Of a stretch of 46,927 bases of DNA, positions 36,474 to 45,529 are shown piece by piece. Origin of the DNA: Gnetum montanum. Its lineage: Eukaryota; Streptophyta; Gnetopsida; Gnetales; Gnetaceae. The translations under genes were made by a program, and so were the position numbers. The notes under the pieces were generated by a model. It worked only from the letters and a program-made list of their open reading frames with translations. It did no database searches and was not told the origin of the DNA. How positions within the stretch are numbered: the first letter of the stretch is position 1; every line of letters begins with the position of its first letter. The stretch is from the NCBI GenBank assembly GCA_015680685.1, contig MNCI01002116.1, forward strand, positions 124,544 to 171,470, written 5' to 3'.

Positions 36474-37560
36474 TCAAGATGTATGCAATTGTCCCAAATA
36501 ATGTTTTATATGCAAAACATTATATGGAAATTGCAATTCCATGCCATCCAAGGTTGATAATTTGTAAGTATCCTCTGACAATTGCTTTGTAATTTGAAAG
36601 GGACCAATCCATGTCGGTGTAAACTTATTTGGTTTCTTCATATTCCATAATAGGACAAGGTCTCCTATCTTGAAAGTTCTTTTCAAAGCCTTTCTATCAA
36701 ACCATCTTTTAACTTGAGAGGTATTCTGTAACAAATTATCCCTTGCTTTATCTACTTCAGCTTCTCTTTTAATAAGCAAAGTCATGAAACTTCTATCTTT
36801 ATCAGTCCTTTCACTATATCTTTGTACAAATTCAAAAGCTGAGCTTATAATCTTGTTTATAATTCTTACTGGCAAACCATAGACTAAGTTATATGGTGAT
36901 GTCCCAATAGCTTTCTTGAATCTGATTTGATCTGACCATAATGCGGATTGTAGATAATCGATCCAATTTCCTGGATTCCCATCCATTGATTTCTTGATAT
37001 AAGCAATAAGCTTTTTATTGGTGAATTCTGCTAGGCCATTTCCTTGAGGATAATAATTTGATGAGGAGAATAAGAAAATGGATCTTTCAGATGCCCATCG
37101 GATAAACTCCTCAGATTTGAAGGCGGGTCCATTTTTTGACACTAACACTTCAAGTAAACCAAATCTACTTAGAATGTGGTCTTCTAGAAACTTAACCACG
37201 TCTGATGCTGAACTTCCTCTTAGAGCCTTTGCTTCAGACCATTTAGTGAAATAATCAGTAGCTGTGAGAATAAACTTGTGTCCAGCTCTTGAAGGAGTAA
37301 TTGTACCAATAAAATTCAAACCCCATTGCTGAAACGGTCTATCTGCAACTAATGGCTTTAAAGGGGCTCTAGCCCTTTTAATCTTGGACCCATGAATTTG
37401 ACATTTATAGCATTTTTGAATCTTTGAACTAATGTCTTAATACATGGAAGGCCAGTAATATCCATATCGAAGTATATGTTGCATAGTTGACTTAGGGGAT
37501 TCATAAAATAGATTTAAATGATCATGAAATTGTTCCAAAATGAAACTAATTTGATCATTA
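36474..37560 (-). pseudogene. Integrase of the 11.8-kb element
   Basis: A zinc-binding region (about 37370-37540: QHILRYGYYWPSMY, then CYKCQIHGSK) carries one stop (TAA, 37437-37439). The following core is open for 281 codons: FIGTITPSRAG, TATDYFTKWSEA, SKNGPAFKSEE, NYYPQGNGLAEFTNK, then a C-terminal WIGPFQITKQL chromatin-proximal module. There is no chromodomain, consistent with a non-chromovirus lineage. The expected catalytic Asp residues are Asn (37314-37316) and Lys (37134-37136); the Glu in GLAEF is kept. Integration activity should therefore be lost in this copy. Confidence 0.88.
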
Positions 37561-38036
37561 TGAACACATTATAATAAAACTCCCCGAAAATTCTTTCGAT
37601 ATAATATACCATCTTTAACAACAAATTTTCGCACTCTTTTGAAGAAAGCTCTCTTTTGACTTGCAGTTAAATTATTTGGGATTTTCCTTGTCTTAAGAAA
37701 TTGGAGAATTTCGTCATACCAATTCTCTTCATGTGTGTCAAGTGTACATACTTCAATTTCTCTAGTCATTAACTTGGCTAATCCCATTCCCTTAATTGTC
37801 TTGCATATTTCCAATGAAAATTTGAAACTTTGCAACTTAATAAGCCATTTTCCTATTTTCAATCCAATCTCATTTTGAGATAGGAATCGCTTGACTGCAG
37901 GTTCAATTAGCATAATGTGAATTAATGAAATTTCCAAATAATATTTAAAATGCTGAAGTGCCTAGATGACTGCGAAAGCTTGTTTCTCTAAGTTTGAATA
38001 ATTTAACTCTGAACCTTTCAATTGATACCCAAAAAA
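37561..38036 (-). pseudogene. Degenerate gypsy RNase H and linker
   Basis: Continues pol after a TGA at 38037-38039. FFGYQLKGSELNYSNLEKQA and FKYYLEISLIHIM match the second half of the RNase H that follows gypsy RT. A TAG (37962-37964) and a TAA (37569-37571) interrupt the same frame. The first half, at the end of the upstream ORF (LYSFASNDSIATVL), lacks the usual catalytic Asp of the tDAS motif. So this RNase H looks structural, a tether domain, rather than active. The linker before integrase is open (37569-37937). Confidence 0.82.
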
Positions 38037-41000
38037 TCAAATTGGTTCATCTTGACCTTCACTATCCTTTTCTGTTAGAACGGTAGCGATAGAATCATTT
38101 GAAGCAAAAGAGTATAACCAAAAATCTTCTTTAAGTCTAGGCTTTACCAAATATGGAGCCTCTTGTATAGCCTTTTTAATTTCTGATAAAGCTCTCTCTG
38201 ATTCTGGTGTTTTCTCTACTTGGACATCCTTTTTTAGCATATGCATCAAAGGTTTGGTAATTTCAGTAAACCCGGGGATGAACTTTTTCACAAAGTTTAT
38301 CTTCCCAAAGAAAGATCTAAGAGATTTCTTACTTGTGGGATGCTCAATATTCTGTACTGCTTGAATTCGGGAATTGTCTATGGCAATCCCTTCTTGACAT
38401 ATCACATGGCCTAATAAACTTCCAGATTTAACCCCGAAGATACACTTCTTAGGATTTAATGAAATACCAAACTCACGGCATCTGTCGAAAACTTGCTGAA
38501 GATGATCGATATGATCTTCTTTCTTCTTTGAAAATACTGTAATATCATCCAAATAAACCACCACGAATTTGCCTAATAAATCCTTAAATGCTAAATCCAT
38601 TGCTCTTTGAAAAGTAGCTCCAGCATTTGACAATCCGAATGGCATTCTTTGGTAGGCAAAAGTTCCCCATTTGGTGATAAATGATGTTTTGTATCTATCA
38701 TTCTTATCTACCACGATTTGATTATAACCTGAGAAACCATCTAAGAAAGAATATGCTTGACAACCTGAGACTTTAATCAGCATCTCATCAATTCTTGGAA
38801 GTGGATACTTATCCTTTTTTGAAGCATCATTTAGATTTCTAAAGTCTACACAAAGTCTTATATCACCATTTTTCTTTCTTACTGGGACAAGGTTAGCAAG
38901 CCATGTCGAATATCGTACTGGATATATGATTTGTGCTTGCAACAACTTCTTGATTTCGGCTTCCATAGTTGGTTCAAATGATGGATTAAACTTCCTTTGT
39001 TTTTGCTTGACTGTTTTGCAACCTTCTATTAAAGGAATCTTATGTGTCATCACATCTTGCCTAAAAGCTTTAAGATCATCATAAGACCAAGCAAAATTGT
39101 CCAAATTATTTCTTAGACATGTTAACAAGTTTTGCTTGAAACTCGAATCTCTTTCCTTTGTAACATTCAACATCTTTGGCATCTTGTCTAATCCAAAATT
39201 CACTACCTCGAAAGCTTGACTATCTGGGTTTTGTATATCCTTTCCAGTAAGTAAATTTTTCTTGAACTCATGTTCCAAGTCAATCATCCTTTTTGGAATG
39301 AAATTAGCTTTGGAATTTGATGACGTTTCAGGTATCACTTGACCCTCAAATTCTTGTTTATTTTTCATAAATCTTAGTACTTGATCATCATCTTCAAATA
39401 CTTGTAAATGTCTTATATTATCTGGTACTGATGGCTGATGTTCTTCTTCAATCATGACATCTTTGTAACTCTCTAATAATTGCATATCCAATGTTGAAGC
39501 TGCCTTTGCCAAATCATCTGCTATAAGATTCTCTGCTCTGTTTATATGCTCTATTTGGCAATGTTGAAACTGATCTAACATCTTACAAGCAAGTTGCTTA
39601 TAAGGTCTTAAGAATGAGCTCTTTACAACACAGTTACCTTTTACTTGTTCACAGACTAATCTTGAGTCTCCTTTTATAGTGATTTCTTTGATCTTTTTGT
39701 CTAGAGCTATTCTCATACCAATGCATAAAGCTTCATACTCAGCCTTGTTGTTAGTACAAGGAAAAGATAAATGAATTGCCTTGAGAATTTCAGGTGTACC
39801 ATTCTTGAATATAACTATTCCGACTCCTGCACCTTTTGAATTACATGAACCATCAAAGTATAACTCCCATTTATCTTCTTGCTTTGATTGTTCTTTTTCA
39901 GGACTATAACTTTCTTGGAGTGTACAAATTTTGTTTTCAACACCTCCTTTTTCAGCCATTTTACTTCTTCCATTTGAAGTAATATTATCTATCATCAAAG
40001 GTTCACTATAGATGTATATTTGATTTGGTTCTCCTTTCCAAGGTAACCACATGTGAGAATAATCTGTTGATATGTAACCTGAGAAATTCTTGCTCCAACT
40101 TCTACTCAATAAGAGACTATGTGAATCTGGTATATCTGCCACTTGAATAGTTACTCTACTTCTAATGCGGGGTTCAGAAGCAATTTCCAATAGAACATTT
40201 GGTAATTGACCCACAATCTTCACTCTACTTTTATCCACTTGAACAATCTTTCTATTTGATTTTTCAGGAATCAAACCAAGTTTCTTACATATAGACAATG
40301 GCATTATAGTAGACGTAGCTCCAGAATCAACCAAACAATTGTGTAAGAATTTATCCTTTAATTTCATTGTCAAAAGGAAAGGAGGAGCTTCCTTATCATA
40401 TGAAGTCTTCAATTTCTCATCATTACTAGATACATAACTTAACTCTGATTCTCTAGCTCTCCTTTTACCTTTAATGAATTCTAAAGCCTTTCTTTGCTGA
40501 TCTCCTATTTGAAGCAACTGATAGAGGCTAATATTGGCCTTGACATGTTTAAGGTCTTCAATCAAATCATATTCTCCATCACCAATAAAGCTTGATCTCT
40601 TTATCCATTTATTAAAAGACTGATTTGGAGTGCTTTGCTCCACTTGATTTTCTTTACCTTTATTCTTATCTCTTCTATTTGGCTCAAAAGCTTTTCTCTT
40701 AGTAAATGGATTAGTAATAACATTTGGGGGTCTAGAAGTAGTTAGTATTTCTTTAGATCGAAGATTATATCCATTTTCCTCATTGTTATTGCATTCTTCA
40801 TCTGATGATGTATCTTTTTCAAAACTTGATGGAGAAGAAGTATTACTCGATCCATTGCTAGAAGATTTACTTGCATAGTGAACACTAGATAACTCATTAT
40901 CAGATTCAATATCAAGAAAGTTGGACATAATAAGATCACTTTCATCCTCATCTTCTGCTAACTTAGTGTCTTGATGTTTATGCTTTCTACTTTTCTTTTC

Positions 41001-41225
41001 TTCCTTGATATTTACTCTTGCCAATGCCTTTTCAAGCTTCACTATTTTGTTAGACATATCTCTCATTAATTGTCCTTTTTCAGATCCTACTCTTTCATGC
41101 TCTTGCTTTTTCTTAACATGAGATGGACCTGGTAAAGCTTTAAATTGAACTAAATCTTGTGTAGGAATCATAACTCTTTCTTCTATTTTTTGAATCGCAA
41201 TATTTTCTTCAGGATTCAAGTTCAA
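38037..41225 (-). CDS. pol: Pol: protease, archaeal-type RNase H, reverse transcriptase
   Basis: This 1062-codon frame follows the gag stop with no frame change; its first residue is set by the stop, not by an ATG. Residues 1-290 are charged and low-complexity. The aspartic protease has DSG at 300-302 and LLLSRSW near 371. An RNase H with FDGS (D458), NNKAEYEAL (E496), GDSRLV (D520) and IADDLA (D570) has all four acidic residues of an active archaeal-type enzyme. The reverse transcriptase runs from about 755 to 945: KYPLPRID, SFLDGFSGYNQI (D829), RMPFGLSNAGATFQRAMD and YLDD (891-894). It ends in the first half of a degenerate RNase H, at a TGA. RNase H lying between protease and RT is unusual as far as I know. 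The frame is otherwise clean, so the core was under selection until recently. Confidence 0.92.
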   Translation of the reverse strand: MNLNPEENIAIQKIEERVMIPTQDLVQFKALPGPSHVKKKQEHERVGSEKGQLMRDMSNKIVKLEKALARVNIKEEKKSRKHKHQDTKLAEDEDESDLIMSNFLDIESDNELSSVHYASKSSSNGSSNTSSPSSFEKDTSSDEECNNNEENGYNLRSKEILTTSRPPNVITNPFTKRKAFEPNRRDKNKGKENQVEQSTPNQSFNKWIKRSSFIGDGEYDLIEDLKHVKANISLYQLLQIGDQQRKALEFIKGKRRARESELSYVSSNDEKLKTSYDKEAPPFLLTMKLKDKFLHNCLVDSGATSTIMPLSICKKLGLIPEKSNRKIVQVDKSRVKIVGQLPNVLLEIASEPRIRSRVTIQVADIPDSHSLLLSRSWSKNFSGYISTDYSHMWLPWKGEPNQIYIYSEPLMIDNITSNGRSKMAEKGGVENKICTLQESYSPEKEQSKQEDKWELYFDGSCNSKGAGVGIVIFKNGTPEILKAIHLSFPCTNNKAEYEALCIGMRIALDKKIKEITIKGDSRLVCEQVKGNCVVKSSFLRPYKQLACKMLDQFQHCQIEHINRAENLIADDLAKAASTLDMQLLESYKDVMIEEEHQPSVPDNIRHLQVFEDDDQVLRFMKNKQEFEGQVIPETSSNSKANFIPKRMIDLEHEFKKNLLTGKDIQNPDSQAFEVVNFGLDKMPKMLNVTKERDSSFKQNLLTCLRNNLDNFAWSYDDLKAFRQDVMTHKIPLIEGCKTVKQKQRKFNPSFEPTMEAEIKKLLQAQIIYPVRYSTWLANLVPVRKKNGDIRLCVDFRNLNDASKKDKYPLPRIDEMLIKVSGCQAYSFLDGFSGYNQIVVDKNDRYKTSFITKWGTFAYQRMPFGLSNAGATFQRAMDLAFKDLLGKFVVVYLDDITVFSKKKEDHIDHLQQVFDRCREFGISLNPKKCIFGVKSGSLLGHVICQEGIAIDNSRIQAVQNIEHPTSKKSLRSFFGKINFVKKFIPGFTEITKPLMHMLKKDVQVEKTPESERALSEIKKAIQEAPYLVKPRLKEDFWLYSFASNDSIATVLTEKDSEGQDEPI

Positions 41226-42008
41226 CTATTTTTCTAACTGTATAGCTTCACTAAAGTAGTCATTTAGTGTAGTTAAGTTTGGAGTTCTCCTTAACCAAAT
41301 TGAAATGTTGGGGTTGACAGCCTTAAGATAAGTTTCTTTAAGCATTTCTTCTGATGGCCTATATTGTCTTTGAAAGAGTCCACAAATTCGTTGAAACTTG
41401 ATGTTAAAATCTCTAATTGACTCTTTAACTCCTTGCTTAGCTTGTATTAGCCCACAGTATAGTTGTTGTTGATCTAATTGATTACCAAACTGGGCTAAGA
41501 AAAGATTCTTCATGTCATCCCAACTTGTAATACTATTACTTGGTAAGTTTGAATACCAAATCTGAGCCATATCCTTTAGATTTGATACAAACAACCTACA
41601 AGCTTGATCTTGATGTTGAATATTTGCATGAGCTAAAGCTAACTCAAACATGTGAATATATTCTTCAGCTAAATAAGCTTTTCCAGGAATAAAAGGCTCA
41701 GGCAAATATTTGTAAACTACCTTAGGAATATCATTGTAATTTTGAAATCCTAATGGTGTAACTCCTTGCCAAGGATTTGCCATCCTATTCCTTTGAAATG
41801 TTGAACTCTTAGACTTTCTAGATCTTCTCTTACGAATTGATAAACCAGAGATAATGGGTGATCTTCTTGATCTTCTAGTTTTCACTCCACTACTTGTTCC
41901 CAATTCAGAAACTTTCTTTTGTTCTTCTTCTGATGAAGAATCAGTCTTAGAATCTAGAATATCTTTTGAAACTTTGAAACTTTCCAAACTATGAAATTTC
42001 TTGGTCAT
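41226..42008 (-). CDS. gag: Gag of the 11.8-kb gypsy element
   Basis: 260 residues. The N-terminus is basic and Ser-rich (SRRSP, RKRRSRKSKSS at about 68-90). The retrotransposon-gag core (about 100-250) has AYLAEEYIHMFELALAHA, CRLFVSNLKDMAQIWYSNLP, SITSWDDMKNLFLAQF and IRDFNIKFQRICGLF. No CCHC zinc knuckle is present here or in the pol N-terminus, a difference from many gypsy gags. The frame ends in TAG (41226-41228) and pol follows in the same frame. The start is the first ATG after the primer site, about 95 bases downstream of it. Confidence 0.9.
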   Translation of the reverse strand: MTKKFHSLESFKVSKDILDSKTDSSSEEEQKKVSELGTSSGVKTRRSRRSPIISGLSIRKRRSRKSKSSTFQRNRMANPWQGVTPLGFQNYNDIPKVVYKYLPEPFIPGKAYLAEEYIHMFELALAHANIQHQDQACRLFVSNLKDMAQIWYSNLPSNSITSWDDMKNLFLAQFGNQLDQQQLYCGLIQAKQGVKESIRDFNIKFQRICGLFQRQYRPSEEMLKETYLKAVNPNISIWLRRTPNLTTLNDYFSEAIQLEK

Positions 42009-42101
42009 GAACTGAAAATAGTATCTAATTCTTAAGCCTTACAAATAATTGTTGATGTACTAAAAGTATAAGGCTTATGAACCTAGAGGCTTAATTTTCA
42101 G

Positions 42102-42120
42102 CCCTCCTTCTAGCGCCAAA
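42102..42120 (-). other. Primer-binding site of the 11.8-kb element
   Basis: The minus strand reads TTTGGCGCTAGAAGGAGGG, five bases from the LTR. It is identical to the site at 19902-19920. Confidence 0.85.
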
Positions 42121-42125
42121 AGAAC

Positions 42126-44448
42126 TGTTGGCGACCGTTTGGGACGCGACCGCCAACGAGTGTCCTCGAACAGGATTTAGGTGCCTGCTGGTCTCTGGCA
42201 ACACCAAGGCCCAGATACCTCCAAATAAACTCAGTAGTTAATGTGAGTATGTGTGTGTGCTGTTGCGGCGTGCGGTTGTGAGAAATGTAACGATTGCGTT
42301 GTGTGTAAACTACAAATGACTTACTTTAAAGAGATTCAGCCAACTTTGCCAAGTACTGTGAGTTCTTGAAAATTTCCTATTTTGTTCAACTGCCTAGTCT
42401 ACGCGGTCCTTATAATACCTACTTGTAACAAATAAAATTTTGCAAAAACATTTGAGCACAACTCCGCAATCTACTCCTAATTTTCCCCAGAGAAAGAGAT
42501 AGTTCCACAAGAAAACTAGAAATAGAGCAAGATTCAATGGAAATAAGCAGAAAAGAAAAGAAAGCAGATTTGTGTAGACCTCAAATATTTAAACAAGGTA
42601 AAATGACACGAGTAAACACTTCGCAATAAAGCTATCCCAAATTCAATATCTACGAATTGTTCAAACTTCCAAGGCTCAAACAAGCAATATCTTCAAGACA
42701 ATCCTACTATGCTACCAAAAATTGCTGCGTAAACTACCACGTACGAGACTCCATTTTGACTAGATAATAGATGTCAACGATTGCATTCAAACAGAACCTT
42801 TAAAAGACTTAACAATTTCTGATTAAAACACCACACGAATTCACTTTAGAGATAGAAAGAAGCTATTTTGGTCCCATCAAAATACCAAAGATTTTCTGAA
42901 CCCTCTCGACTACTGAATTGTTCAACGGCGTGACTACAAATAGAGGCTCTCTTACAACAATCCCAATAGCAGTTCCCACACGTTGCACAATAACAAAATT
43001 TACTACTAAAATGCTCTTAAGGCTTTTAAACACAAGCGCTTCTATGACAAAATTTTAATAGAAATTTCTATTGGGCAACAAGAACAATAAGAGCAATCTA
43101 AAAATCCCAAAATTACTTGCCAAGGATGATACTATCTAAACCACTAGCTAAGCAACTTAAACAAAATAAAAAATGAAATACATAACTCACAGGACTATGA
43201 TAAAGAGGCTGAAATCTTTTCTCTAGCAAGCCATCTTACAAGCAATCGTTCACAATTTCTTCTTTACAAAGCTCTTCTCAAGACCCCAAAGTGTGTCTTC
43301 AAGTGAGAGCCCAAGTGCTAACTAGTAGCCTTACAAAGTGTGATGTATGAGACCTCCAAAAATCTTCAAAAATATGATGGCAGTTGGAACCACTCCCATG
43401 CATAGCTCGGCAGCAGTTGCTATTTCTCCCATATCGGTAGTGAAATGGCTTGGAACTGCAAACCCTCGGTGATGATGACCTGCTTCTACACGTGGGCTGC
43501 GTTCAAGTCTGGCGCGTTAAGAGCCAATGGTGTGAGTGCGTCCGCAGTTACCACCTATCTTCGGCGAAGAAAACAGACACCTTCCATGTCCTTGGAAGCG
43601 CTCAGCATTTGTGTTTTTTTTATTTCTTTTTGCCAATAATCGTCCATAACCACAGGCACAGGTGCAGGCATGGTAATCGCCCGCGTTTTAGCCCTGTTCC
43701 GTTTATTTTGCTGTAACCTGTTACTCCAAAAACTACTAAACTACTTATTGTTACATGCTTTGGCCAAGAAATTAGGCTTACTATGAAAACAGAAAAACGA
43801 AACCCTACGTGGCAAGAATTTGACAAAATTCCGAAGAGGAATATGAAGTTATCCCTGGCGGATCTTGGCAAAATTTTTATCAGCAAGCATAACTTGTTTT
43901 GGTTGCAGTATTGATAAGAACCACCACGTTGCTTTTGAGAGTAAGTGTACCATTTTTTTCCAGCTTCCAAAAACGTTTTTCCAATGCCTGGACTATGCCA
44001 TATTATATCACAAGATGTGCCTTTGTTTCTGAAAGTATTCAGTGCAGTACACTGTTTCTTCTTAGTACAGAATCCAATGTTCTTTGTTTATTGACTTTAA
44101 TTTGAATCTGTAAAAGCAGGACCGACCCCATTCTTGGTTAATGCTCATCGTCAATATGCTTGTATAACAAAGCCATGTATATCTACGCGTCCACCACCAT
44201 TGCTGAACCGTTTCTAAGCCCATAACTGGTTGAATTATAACCTTTCCCGATAGGCATCATGTAATATGCCGAAATATTAATATTACACTCTTTGCCCAAT
44301 GTATAAGGTTAAAAATAAAATATGTGTTTCATCACCGTATAAATCATCCAAATTTTTACACATATTTTATTTTATTTTTATTCTCTTTTCCTTCTATTTA
44401 AATAGACTGAAACTCTTGCTCCATGAAATGGCTTGAAATGTGCCAACA
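42126..44448 (-). repeat. 5' LTR of the 11.8-kb element, 2323 bp
   Basis: On the plus strand it runs TGTTGGCG to GCCAACA. The part 43367-44448 aligns with 34310-35392 and the part 42137-42272 aligns with 32666-32802. A roughly 570-bp block that holds the TATA box in the other LTR is absent, and I found no TATA-like site on the minus strand of 42800-43370. The R-U5 end forms an inverted repeat, GTTGGCG and CGCCAAC (42127-42158 region). Confidence 0.9.
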
Positions 44449-44453
44449 ATACC

Positions 44454-45347
44454 TTAACAACTAAAAGTTGTCTATGCATATTTGGATCCCTATTATCCAA
44501 ACTTCACTTTCATCCTTCATCAAGATGAACAACTATGTTGGGAAGACTTGGAGGGCAACGTTGCATTACCCCTTGATCGATCTATTCCTTCAATGTTCAT
44601 GGCAATTCTCATGAAACTAGGACTTGAACCAATAGCCCCAGATTACCAAATAAAGAAACACCTCTCCAAAGACTATTAGCCAAAGGAGGCCCAACTTAAA
44701 AAAAAAAAAACAAACAAACAAACAAACTCATGGAGGCACACCATGAAGCCTCCAAGTGTAAAAAGGTCTTGATCTCACTATTTTCACAATCAAGGAAGGA
44801 GGATCCAAAATGTCCATCAAGGCAAGCTCACCACCAAGGCCCTCCTTCCTTTTGTGAGGATGACACAATTTATCAGTGGTCATGTTCAACCTTGGTAAGC
44901 AATCAAGATAAGGGGAGAATTAGCTCTAGAGCCAGTGGAAGCTCAATGCCAAGGTCCCCCAACCATTCATCAAGAGAACAACCAAGGGACCAAAGGAGAA
45001 GGATAAGCTAGTACAACTCTCCTAATCCTCCACCCTCACCACCCTTTTCATTGTTAAACTTTGATAAGGGGAAATGTGGCTGAGATTAAAGGAGAAATGA
45101 TCGAGATGGAGATGGAGATGACAGAAGACCCCATTGCAAAGATGAGAGGAGAGAGCATAGACAATAATAAGAAGAGAAGGGACATCATCAAGAACAAAGG
45201 CATAATAGGCCACAACATATAAGACATGGTCATGACAAGGGCCACCATGAATATGATGACTATGATGAGCCATTGCTTGCTACGAAAAGCATGATAAATA
45301 TTTTAGAGGCAATTCTAACTTTCAAATGGAAAAACTACAAGAGTTTC
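44454..45347 (+). pseudogene. Gag remnant of the interrupted older plus-strand element
   Basis: Joins, across the insertion, to the leader at 32449-32660. The plus strand is open at 44482-44679 (EDLEGNVALPLDRSIPSMFM) and then broken. A charged section follows (45080-45240), then YDEPLLATKSMINILEAI (about 45255-45310), the same motif as the gag remnants at 1-1174 and 12040-12560. Homology stops after about 45310. An A-rich run with (CAAA) repeats lies at 44699-44730. Confidence 0.7.
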
Positions 45348-45359
45348 GTTACTTAACTG

Positions 45360-45519
45360 CTAAAAAATTACTCCCAATTGCGTGCTTGGGCACTGCATTT
45401 ATAGACCCAGGAGTAACCTTGCAATATTGAATGTATGATATCGCATCTTAGGCCATAATATTGCATACTCGATATTGCGGCCACCTCGATATCAGAGTGA
45501 TGAAAAACATGATTTATCA
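45360..45519 (-). repeat. LTR U3 fragment with GATATCGC-type array, and polypurine tract
   Basis: On the minus strand a polypurine-like CATGGGGGTA (45520-45529) precedes TGATAAATC, which reads as an LTR start. The U3 array of GATATTGC/GATATCGC units (about 45423-45495) and a TATA-like TATAAATG (about 45398-45405) follow. The layout parallels the family A LTR at 1546-2571. The rest of the LTR is missing. Confidence 0.5.
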
Positions 45520-45529
45520 TACCCCCATG

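Larger units (their letters stand above)
32661..44453 (-). mobile_element. Near-complete Ty3/gypsy (Tat-like) LTR retrotransposon, about 11.8 kb
   Basis: Order on the minus strand: 5' LTR (42126-44448), primer site (42102-42120), gag, protease, archaeal-type RNase H, RT, RNase H remnant, integrase, extra ORF, polypurine tract (35393-35410), 3' LTR (about 32664-35392). A direct repeat ATACC at 32661-32665 and 44449-44453 may be the target duplication, although the last three bases also match LTR sequence. The 3' LTR lacks the terminal TGTTGGCG. It interrupts an older plus-strand gypsy element. The two LTRs differ at about 30 of 560 hand-compared bases, nearly all transitions, so the insertion is old. 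Stops in pol and altered integrase residues make this copy inactive. Confidence 0.92.

Noticed and set aside
42137-42272. The 136-base GC-rich block also found at 32666-32802, as an independent conserved element
   Set aside because: It is the R-U5 end of the two LTRs of the same element.
45022-45273. Minus-strand 83-codon open stretch
   Set aside because: The opposite strand reads as gag of family A with the DEPLLATKSMINI motif, so this is a shadow.
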